Part shown: in pieces, positions 1 to 4,540 of the stretch
Position numbering within the stretch: the first letter of the stretch is position 1
Layout: each line of letters begins with the position of its first letter
From: an uncultured Collinsella sp.
GTDB taxonomy: Bacteria; Actinomycetota; Coriobacteriia; Coriobacteriales; Coriobacteriaceae
DNA length: 6,766 bases
Direction: 5' to 3'
Assembly (NCBI GenBank): GCA_900752345.1
Contig: CAADVA010000063.1
Location: 1-6,766, forward strand
Position numbers and translations under genes: made by a program
Notes under the pieces: model-generated
Databases searched by the model: none
What the model saw: the letters and a program-made list of their open reading frames with translations, nothing else
What the model was told of the DNA's origin: nothing

Positions 1-1
1 C

Positions 2-397
2 GACAAGGCCACCGGCAAGGTGACTGTGGTGGACTACGCGGCGGCTGTGGACTGCGGCACCGTGATCAACGAAGCGCTCGCGCGCGTCCAGGCCGAGGGC
101 GGTATTGCCCAGGGTATCGGTCACGCGCTCTACGAGATTGTCGAGCACGATGAGCGCGGCCGCCTGCGCACCGGCAACTTTATGAGCTACAAGCTGCCCA
201 CGCGCCTGGATATCGGCAGCATTCGCGTGGCCTTTGAGCCGAGCTACGAGCCGACGGGCCCGTTTGGCGCCAAGTCGATCGGCGAGGTCGTCATCAACAC
301 GCCACTCGCCGCCGTGGCCTCGGCCGTGGCACACGCCACCGGACATCAGGTACGCTCGCTGCCGATCACGCCCGAGAAGGCCCTGCTGGGGGAGTAG
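2..397 (+). CDS. Molybdenum hydroxylase large subunit, C-terminal fragment (xanthine dehydrogenase/aldehyde oxidase family)
   Basis: The reading frame is open from the left edge and ends at TAG 395-397, leaving the last 131 residues; the start lies outside the window. The fragment matches the C-terminal molybdopterin-binding part of xanthine dehydrogenase-type enzymes, which hydroxylate purines or aldehydes at a Mo centre. Seen directly: VDCGTVINEALARVQAEGG followed by QGIGHALYE, then GPFGAKSIGE, where the Glu (fragment residue 95, codon 284-286) fits the family's catalytic glutamate after the GAK loop. The tail PLAAVASAVAHATG is also typical of the family. The substrate cannot be decided from this end: xanthine, nicotinate-like and aldehyde enzymes share these motifs. 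FAD and Fe-S parts would be encoded upstream or in partner genes. A strong terminator 25 bases after the stop separates it from the genes to the right. Family call fairly sure; exact enzyme unknown. Confidence 0.8.
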   Translation, partial: DKATGKVTVVDYAAAVDCGTVINEALARVQAEGGIAQGIGHALYEIVEHDERGRLRTGNFMSYKLPTRLDIGSIRVAFEPSYEPTGPFGAKSIGEVVINTPLAAVASAVAHATGHQVRSLPITPEKALLGE

Positions 398-421
398 CGG
401 GTCAGCGAACAAGTCGTAATT

Positions 422-451
422 GGCGGGGCGGGGCAACTCGCCCCGCCTTTT
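422..451 (+). terminator. Intrinsic terminator after the molybdoenzyme gene
   Basis: A perfect 9-bp GC-only stem pairs GGCGGGGCG (422-430) with CGCCCCGCC (439-447), with an 8-base loop, and is followed directly by TTTT (448-451). It sits 25 bases after the stop codon at 395-397. This is a classic rho-independent terminator and separates the upstream unit from the tRNA. Confidence 0.85.
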
Positions 452-509
452 GCACTCGTGGTGAGGTCGTGAGCCTGTAAAACGTGTGCGTGCGCTTGTC
501 GCTCGTATC

Positions 510-518
510 TGCTATCAT
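510..518 (+). promoter_or_regulatory. Extended -10 promoter of the tRNA-Leu gene
   Basis: TGC-TATCAT (510-518) has the extended -10 TGn element and 5 of 6 matches to TATAAT. It would start transcription near 525, about 13 bases before the mature tRNA end. No good -35 lies 16-18 bases upstream; a TTGTCG at 496-501 is too close (11-base spacing). Such a promoter could also read on into tig. Confidence 0.5.
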
Positions 519-537
519 TCCTAATTTGTGCGCTCAT

Positions 538-621
538 GCGGGCGTGGCGGAATTGGTAGACGCGCCAGATTTAGGTTCTGGTGGGATCCCCGTGAAGGTT
601 CGAGTCCTTTCGCCCGCACCA
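538..621 (+). tRNA. tRNA-Leu, anticodon UAG
   Basis: A complete class II tRNA cloverleaf can be folded by hand. The acceptor GCGGGCG (538-544) pairs with CGCCCGC (611-617). The D stem is 547-549/561-563 with a GG-containing loop. The anticodon stem CCAGA (565-569)/TCTGG (577-581) encloses TTTAGGT, giving anticodon TAG at 572-574. The variable arm is long (582-593, GGG/CCC stem), as expected for leucine tRNAs. The T arm is 594-610 with loop TTCGAGT. The discriminator is A618 and CCA is encoded at 619-621. UAG reads CUA and, by wobble, other CUN codons. No convincing terminator follows, so the transcript may continue towards tig. Confidence 0.97.
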
Positions 622-658
622 ACGCACCTGCGTCGGCTCCCGCCGTCGCGACTCTTTG

Positions 659-688
659 TTGCATAAAGGTACCAGCACCTCAGATAAG
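659..688 (+). promoter_or_regulatory. Weak candidate promoter for tig
   Basis: TTGCAT (659-664) and GATAAG (683-688) lie 18 bases apart and match the -35 and -10 consensus at 3 and 4 of 6 positions. The start would be near 695, giving a very short leader just before the AGGAGG at 701. The match is weak; tig may instead be read from the tRNA promoter. Confidence 0.25.
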
Positions 689-700
689 CTGGGCAGTATG

Positions 701-706
701 AGGAGG
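701..706 (+). promoter_or_regulatory. Strong ribosome binding site that sets the tig start
   Basis: AGGAGG is a full Shine-Dalgarno core. It lies 6 bases before TTG 713 and 3 bases before GTG 710, and downstream of the in-frame ATG at 698. The ATG is therefore unlikely to be the true start, since its own upstream sequence (GCTGGGCAGT) is poor. Confidence 0.75.
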
Positions 707-712
707 AACGTG

Positions 713-2011
713 TTGAACATCACCGCTTCTGACGTCAAGGACGCCAAGCTCACCGCTACGGTCACCATCCCGGCCGCCGACGTCGACGCCGCGATCAAGA
801 AGGCCTACAAGGAGACCGCCAAGAAGTACCGCTTCCCGGGCTTCCGTGCCGGTAAGGCCCCCCGTCCGGTCATCGACTCTGCTCTTGGCGCCGAGGCTAC
901 CCTCGCTCAGGCCACCAACGACCTGATCGCCGCCAACGAGCCCGCCGTCCTCAACGAGCTGGACATCGTTCCCACCAAGAACGGTGACTACAAGGACCTC
1001 GACCTCGCCAAGGATCACGAGGACTACACCTACACCGTCGAGTTCTCCCTGCGTCCCGCCGCTGAGCTCTCCTCCTTCGACGCTGTCGAGATCGAGATGC
1101 CCCCTGCGGAGGTTACCGAGTCCGAGATCAACAACCAGGTTGAGATGCTCCTCAACTACCGTGCCACCTTCGAGGACGTCGAGGGTCGCGCCGTCGAGGC
1201 TGACGACTATGTTACCGTCGACCTCAAGGCCGTCGAGAACGCCGACAACTTTGCCGCCGAGGGCCGCATGCTCATCGCCGGTAGCGACAGCAACCCCAAG
1301 GAGTTCAACGAGGCCCTGATCGGCTCTAACGTTGACGACGTCAAGACCGTCACCTGGACCGACGAGGTCGAGGAGGGCGAGGAGGCCGAGACCCACACCG
1401 TCGAGGTCACCGTCAAGGGCATCAAGGTTCGCAACACCCCCGAACTCACCGACGAGCTCGTCAAGTCCGACTTTGGCTTCGACAGCATCGACGCCATGCG
1501 CGACGCCATCAAGATCGAGATCGAGCAGGACAAGGCTTCCCGCCTCCCGGCCGAGAAGGAGAACCGTTGCGTCTCCGCTCTCGCCGAGCGCCTGCAGCTC
1601 GACGAGATGGACGCCGACTACGAGCAGTCTGTCTTTGAGGAGCTTGGCCAGAACTTCCTGTCCAACCTCGCTGCCCGCGGCATGACGCTCGACACCTGGC
1701 TGCCCGCTTCCGGCCTGACCATGGAGCAGTTCATCGGCGACCTGCACAAGCAGGCCAACGACGTTGCCCGTGAGTCCCTGGCCCTCGACGCCCTCGCCCG
1801 TGAGCTCAAGATCGAGGTCACCGAGGACGACGTCAACGCCGAGTTCGAGAAGGCCGGCGTCAAGGACGTCGAGGCTTCCAAGGCCGAGTTCATCGCCGAT
1901 GGCCGCATGCCTGCCGTCCGCGAGTCCATCCGTCGCTCCAAGGCCGTCGACCACCTGGTCGAGAACGCCAAGGTGACCGAGGTCGACGAGACCGCCAAGG
2001 ACGCCGAGTAA
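713..2011 (+). CDS. tig: Trigger factor (ribosome-associated chaperone)
   Basis: Trigger factor binds the large ribosomal subunit near the tunnel exit and shields nascent chains. With TTG 713 as start the protein has 432 residues, the usual family length, and begins MNITASDVKDAKLT, in register with family N-termini. GTG 710 (one residue longer) is the alternative. The N-terminal ribosome-binding domain carries the signature GFRAGKAPRP (about residues 43-52). The central FKBP-like domain (about 150-240) is recognisable by VEADDYVTVDLKAVE and the later EALIG, but the usual I-P-G-F-E active-site stretch reads roughly P-K-E-F-N, so prolyl isomerase activity may be weak. It also holds a very acidic loop around 215-226. 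The helical C-terminal chaperone arms fill about 241-432, ending in an acidic tail. Codon use is strongly biased to C-ending codons (GCC, GTC, CTC, TCC, GAG, AAG), as in highly expressed genes. The next gene is clpP after a 163-base gap with a hairpin, so the two may be only partly co-transcribed. Confidence 0.95.
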   Translation: MNITASDVKDAKLTATVTIPAADVDAAIKKAYKETAKKYRFPGFRAGKAPRPVIDSALGAEATLAQATNDLIAANEPAVLNELDIVPTKNGDYKDLDLAKDHEDYTYTVEFSLRPAAELSSFDAVEIEMPPAEVTESEINNQVEMLLNYRATFEDVEGRAVEADDYVTVDLKAVENADNFAAEGRMLIAGSDSNPKEFNEALIGSNVDDVKTVTWTDEVEEGEEAETHTVEVTVKGIKVRNTPELTDELVKSDFGFDSIDAMRDAIKIEIEQDKASRLPAEKENRCVSALAERLQLDEMDADYEQSVFEELGQNFLSNLAARGMTLDTWLPASGLTMEQFIGDLHKQANDVARESLALDALARELKIEVTEDDVNAEFEKAGVKDVEASKAEFIADGRMPAVRESIRRSKAVDHLVENAKVTEVDETAKDAE

Positions 2012-2063
2012 TTCTCGCCACCTTGCCCGCGAGCGCATGCGTGTGCCCGTGATGGGGTAAAGT

Positions 2064-2082
2064 TATACACCGGTTATCCGGT
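2064..2082 (+). promoter_or_regulatory. Candidate clpP promoter -10 overlapping a small palindrome
   Basis: TATACA (2064-2069) matches 4 of 6 positions of the -10 consensus. Overlapping it at 2069-2082 is ACCGG-TTAT-CCGGT, a perfect 5-bp inverted repeat placed where a repressor or activator could act. No good -35 is present. If real, the start would fall near 2076 and the 2088-2128 hairpin would be in the clpP leader. Low confidence. Confidence 0.25.
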
Positions 2083-2087
2083 TGCTT

Positions 2088-2135
2088 CGTACGGTGCCAG
2101 CCAATGCATAGCATGCGGGCACCGTACGTTTATCT
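2088..2135 (+). terminator. Hairpin between tig and clpP: probable tig terminator or clpP leader attenuator
   Basis: A perfect 11-bp stem pairs CGTACGGTGCC (2088-2098) with GGCACCGTACG (2118-2128). The 19-base loop can form an inner 4-bp hairpin (GCAT 2106-2109/ATGC 2113-2116). The run after it, TTTATCT, is only a modest U tract, so termination may be partial. The hairpin lies 77 bases after the tig stop and 46 bases before the chosen clpP start. It may end tig transcripts or tune read-through into clpPX. Confidence 0.55.
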
Positions 2136-2164
2136 AGAACCAATTTGGTCCGCAAGAGAGAAAT

Positions 2165-2168
2165 GGAG
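2165..2168 (+). promoter_or_regulatory. Ribosome binding site deciding the clpP start
   Basis: GGAG lies 6 bases before ATG 2175, the best spacing among three in-frame ATGs (2163, 2169, 2175). A second purine run, AAGAGAG (2154-2160), would serve ATG 2169 with 8-base spacing, so a protein two residues longer is possible. Confidence 0.55.
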
Positions 2169-2174
2169 ATGCGT

Positions 2175-2795
2175 ATGATCGCTAAGTTCGATTCCGCCCT
2201 CGTGCCATACGTTATCGAGCAGACGCCGCGCGGCGAGCGCAGCTACGATATCTATTCGCGCCTGCTCAACGACCGCATCATTTTCTTGGGCGAGGAGATC
2301 AACTCCGTCAGCGCCAACCTGGTCGTTGCCCAGCTGCTGCATCTTGAGAGCCAGGATGCCGAGAAGGATATCTCGCTCTACATCAATTCGCCCGGTGGTG
2401 AGGTCTACTCCGGCCTGGCGATTCTTGACACCATGAACTTTATCAAGCCGCAGGTTTCCACCATTTGCGTGGGTATGGCCGCGTCTATGGCTGCCGTGCT
2501 GCTTTCGGCCGGCGCCAAGGGCAAGCGCTTCTGCCTGCCGCACTCCAAGGTCATGATTCACCAGCCTAGCGGCGGTGCCCAGGGCCAGCAGACCGAGATC
2601 GAGATCGTGGCCGAGGAGATCAAGAAGACCCGTCGCGAGCTCAACCAGATACTGTCCGACGCCTCGGGCCAGCCTATCGAGAAGGTCCAGGCCGATACCG
2701 AGCGCGATAACTACCTGACCGCTGCCGAGGCCCTCGACTACGGCCTGATCGACCGTATCGTCACCTCGCGCGACCTCGCCGCGAAGGACGCCTAG
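2175..2795 (+). CDS. clpP: ATP-dependent Clp protease proteolytic subunit ClpP
   Basis: ClpP is the serine peptidase that forms a tetradecameric barrel and degrades proteins unfolded by ClpX or other Clp ATPases. From ATG 2175 it has 206 residues, close to the usual 193-207. The N-terminus has the family pattern VPYVIEQTPRGERSYDIYSRL, with no obvious long propeptide. The catalytic triad is complete: Ser104 in GMAASM, His129 in MIHQP and Asp178 in DTERDNY, spaced exactly as in E. coli ClpP (25 and 74 residues from Ser to His and Asp). YINSPGGEVYSG (about 69-80) supplies the oxyanion-hole glycines. clpX starts one base after the stop, so the two subunits are translated together. Many Actinobacteria have a clpP1-clpP2 pair at this point in the same gene order; only one gene is seen here. 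Confidence 0.97.
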   Translation: MIAKFDSALVPYVIEQTPRGERSYDIYSRLLNDRIIFLGEEINSVSANLVVAQLLHLESQDAEKDISLYINSPGGEVYSGLAILDTMNFIKPQVSTICVGMAASMAAVLLSAGAKGKRFCLPHSKVMIHQPSGGAQGQQTEIEIVAEEIKKTRRELNQILSDASGQPIEKVQADTERDNYLTAAEALDYGLIDRIVTSRDLAAKDA

Positions 2796-2796
2796 G

Positions 2797-4203
2797 ATGG
2801 CCGGTAGCATGCAGGACAACTTTGACGAGAACGGCAACCCCATCCGCTGCTCCTTCTGCGGAAAAGAGCAGGGGCAGGTTCGCCGCCTCGTAAAGGGTCC
2901 GACCAACATCTTTATCTGCGACGAGTGCGTTGCCGCCTGCTCCGAGATCCTGGAGGAGTCGCTGGCTTCGGACTTTATGGACGCCGCCCGCAACGGCAAG
3001 CTGCCGGGCTTCCTCAACGATCACGGCCAGGCTGCCGGGCAGCCTGCCATGGATCCCGAGGCCGAGGGCTTTGAGCTCGAGGACGACCGTCAGGTCATCA
3101 CGCACGTGCCGACGCCGCACGAGATCTATGACGAGCTTTCGGCCTATGTCATGGGCCAGGAGGACGCCAAGCGCGCTATGTCGGTTGCCGTGTACAATCA
3201 TTACCGCCGCGTCATCGAGGGCGGCGCTGCGCTTTCGGCCTTTGACGACGGCTTGGACTCGCAGCTCGACGATGATATGGACGAGGTGGAGCTCGCCAAG
3301 TCCAACATTTTGCTGCTCGGTCCCACCGGCACCGGTAAGACGCTGCTCGCCCAGACGCTTGCGCGCATCCTCGAGGTGCCGTTTGCCATCGCCGACGCCA
3401 CCGCGCTCACCGAGGCCGGTTACGTAGGCGAGGACGTGGAGAACATCCTGCTCAAGCTCATCAACGCCGCCGATGGCGATATCGAGCGCGCGCAGGTTGG
3501 CATTATCTACGTGGACGAGATCGACAAGATCGCCCGCAAGGCCGAGAACCTCTCCATCACCCGTGATGTTTCGGGCGAGGGCGTTCAGCAGGCGCTGCTT
3601 AAGATTCTTGAGGGCACGGTGGCAAGCGTTCCGCCCACCGGTGGCCGTAAGCATCCCCAGCAGGAGCTGCTGCAGATCGACACGACCAACATCCTGTTCA
3701 TCTGCGGCGGTGCCTTTGTGGGTCTGGACAAGATCATCGCCGATCGTGTGGGCAACAAGGGCGTGGGCTTTAACTCCGAGATTGCCGGCCCCACCTCGGT
3801 CGACGAGAACGACCTGCTGCGCCAGGTGCTCCCGCAGGACCTCAACGCTTTTGGCATGATCCCCGAGTTTGTGGGACGTACGCCCGTCGTCACCCAGACG
3901 CAGGCGCTCGACGAGGACGACCTGGTGTCGATCCTTACCGAGCCCAAGAACGCTGTGGTGCGTCAGTACCGCAAGATGTTCCAGCTCGAGGACGTTGAAC
4001 TTGAGTTTGAGGACGCCGCCCTGCATGAGATCGCCCGTATGGCGCTTGCCCGCAAGACCGGCGCCCGCGGCCTGCGCTCCATCTGCGAGGACGTGCTGCA
4101 GCAGACGATGTTCGACCTCCCCAGCGAGGAGGGCGTCACCAAGGTCATCGTGACCGAAGCCTCCGTAAAGGGCGAAGAACAGCCCCAACGCATCTACGGG
4201 TAA
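2797..4203 (+). CDS. clpX: ATP-dependent Clp protease ATP-binding subunit ClpX
   Basis: ClpX is the hexameric AAA+ unfoldase that recognises substrates and threads them into ClpP. The 468-residue product is somewhat longer than the typical 420-430. The N-terminal zinc-binding domain has Cys18, Cys21, Cys41 and Cys44. The AAA+ core shows Walker A GPTGTGKT (175-182), Walker B IIYVDEID (236-243), pore loop GYVG (208-211), the RKH loop (284-286), an arginine finger in EFVGR (Arg361) and sensor 2 GARGLR (422-427). The ClpP-docking loop reads VGF (323-325) in place of the common IGF or LGF, a mild change that should still dock ClpP. An acidic insertion at about 142-163 (SAFDDGLDSQLDDDMDEVE) separates NHYRR from the Walker A strand and accounts for part of the extra length. 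AAGGA at 2784-2788, inside the clpP end, gives 8-base spacing to ATG 2797; ATG 2809 is a weaker alternative. It is followed by a terminator. Confidence 0.97.
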   Translation: MAGSMQDNFDENGNPIRCSFCGKEQGQVRRLVKGPTNIFICDECVAACSEILEESLASDFMDAARNGKLPGFLNDHGQAAGQPAMDPEAEGFELEDDRQVITHVPTPHEIYDELSAYVMGQEDAKRAMSVAVYNHYRRVIEGGAALSAFDDGLDSQLDDDMDEVELAKSNILLLGPTGTGKTLLAQTLARILEVPFAIADATALTEAGYVGEDVENILLKLINAADGDIERAQVGIIYVDEIDKIARKAENLSITRDVSGEGVQQALLKILEGTVASVPPTGGRKHPQQELLQIDTTNILFICGGAFVGLDKIIADRVGNKGVGFNSEIAGPTSVDENDLLRQVLPQDLNAFGMIPEFVGRTPVVTQTQALDEDDLVSILTEPKNAVVRQYRKMFQLEDVELEFEDAALHEIARMALARKTGARGLRSICEDVLQQTMFDLPSEEGVTKVIVTEASVKGEEQPQRIYG

Positions 4204-4217
4204 ATAGCTTGAATCCT

Positions 4218-4250
4218 GGCCCCGCGGCAACCACCGCGGGGCCTGCCATT
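4218..4250 (+). terminator. Intrinsic terminator after clpX
   Basis: A perfect 10-bp GC-rich stem, GGCCCCGCGG (4218-4227) with CCGCGGGGCC (4234-4243), has a 6-base loop CAACCA and begins 14 bases after the clpX stop. The downstream tract TGCCATTTA is poor in T, so the long inverted repeat just beyond may assist termination. Confidence 0.65.
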
Positions 4251-4251
4251 T

Positions 4252-4332
4252 AGGGACAGGGTTATTTTGGTCGGTTTTATATGGGCAAATGTCGTTTCCC
4301 CTGATAAAACCTACCAAAATAAACCTGTCCCT
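4252..4332. repeat. 81-bp long inverted repeat, REP- or MITE-like element
   Basis: The left arm (4252-4280, starting AGGGACAGGGTTATTTTGG) and right arm (4304-4332, ending AAATAAACCTGTCCCT) pair at 27 of 29 positions; the mismatches are G4261/A4323 and C4272/T4312. The 23-base centre can fold further (GGG 4283-4285 with CCC 4299-4301, AAA 4287-4289 with TTT 4295-4297). The arms are AT-rich, unlike the surrounding GC-rich DNA, which suggests a transferred or dispersed element. GGGACAGG-type palindromes are, in my understanding, common as dispersed repeats in several bacterial genomes, sometimes linked to REP-associated transposases, but no transposase is present here and copy number cannot be seen. 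TTTT after the right arm (4332-4335) means it could also act as a terminator. No clear target-site duplication flanks it. Confidence 0.75.
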
Positions 4333-4350
4333 TTTCGGCAGGGATGCCCG

Positions 4351-4359
4351 TGCTATTCT
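4351..4359 (+). promoter_or_regulatory. Candidate extended -10 promoter for valS
   Basis: TGC-TATTCT has the extended -10 TGn and 4 of 6 consensus matches, and shares TGCTAT with the tRNA-Leu promoter at 510-515. A start near 4366 would give a valS leader of about 175 bases containing both downstream palindromes. A rival site is TTGTCA (4366-4371, 5 of 6 for -35), but its only -10-like partner, TGA-AGTAAT (4389-4397), is 20 bases away. Confidence 0.3.
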
Positions 4360-4380
4360 GTGAGATTGTCAAGTTAGTAC

Positions 4381-4393
4381 CTTCAGACTGAAG
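4381..4393. repeat. 13-base perfect palindrome in the valS upstream region
   Basis: CTTCAG-A-CTGAAG is a perfect 6-1-6 inverted repeat. As RNA it would form a 5-bp hairpin with a GAC loop; as DNA it could be an operator. It lies 15 bases before the large nested palindrome. Function unknown. Confidence 0.4.
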
Positions 4394-4407
4394 TAATCGA
4401 TACCTAA

Positions 4408-4520
4408 GGCGTGTCCGCCTGCTTGGTTTTCGTAGATTCCGCACGAGCCGAAGAGCACTTAATGTGCTCTTCGTGCGAGTCAGGACCTGACCGAGCGAAA
4501 ACCAAGCAGGCGGACACGCC
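4408..4520. repeat. 113-bp nested palindrome with a perfect 25-bp closing stem, upstream of valS
   Basis: The left arm (4408-4432, beginning GGCGTGTCCGCC) is the exact reverse complement of the right arm (4496-4520, ending GGCGGACACGCC): 25 of 25 pairs. Inside are two more hairpins. The first is C4440-C4444 with G4473-G4477 plus GAAGAGCAC (4450-4458) with GTGCTCTTC (4464-4472), loop TTAAT and a 5-base bulge; shifting the bulge gives an equivalent 7+7 bp form. The second is GTCAG-GAC-CTGAC (4479-4491). If transcribed it would fold as a three-way junction. The structure ends 20 bases before the valS ATG and leaves the Shine-Dalgarno free. There is no U tract after it, so it is not a simple terminator, and no T-box consensus is visible. 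It could be a leader RNA, a processing site for a double-strand RNase, or a small mobile palindrome. The structure itself is certain; its role is unknown. Confidence 0.85.
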
Positions 4521-4540
4521 GACGGGCAAGGGAGAGATAT

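Larger units (their letters stand above)
4204..4540. other. Gene-free clpX-valS interval rich in palindromes
   Basis: I see no protein or known RNA gene in these 337 bases. In order they hold the clpX terminator (4218-4250), an 81-bp long inverted repeat (4252-4332), a possible extended -10 promoter (4351-4359), a 13-base palindrome (4381-4393), a 113-bp nested palindrome (4408-4520) and the valS ribosome binding site (4530-4536). The short frame starting with GTG 4411 only runs out of frame into valS and is not a gene. Confidence 0.7.

Noticed and set aside
634..660. Possible terminator after tRNA-Leu
   Set aside because: Only a 4-bp CGGC/GCCG stem (634-637/642-645) is present, with no adjoining T run, so it is too weak to call.
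484..666. Small frame of 60 codons across the tRNA gene
   Set aside because: It translates tRNA-Leu and its flanks; the tRNA fold explains the sequence fully.
680..2038. A 452-codon open frame on the - strand opposite tig
   Set aside because: The strong codon bias of tig removes stop codons from the complementary frame. The product is a Leu/Gly/Val/Asp-rich string without motifs, and the span mirrors tig almost exactly.
2761..4317. A 518-codon open frame on the - strand opposite clpX
   Set aside because: Same cause: a complementary-frame shadow of clpX with no recognisable domain and no sensible start context; it begins inside the AT-rich inverted repeat.
4366..4540. T-box riboswitch controlling valS
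   Set aside because: An aminoacyl-tRNA synthetase leader makes this tempting, and TGGT occurs at 4424-4427, but that TGGT is buried in the perfect stem. The conserved AGGGTGGNACCGCG box, a specifier-loop architecture and a terminator with a U tract are all absent.
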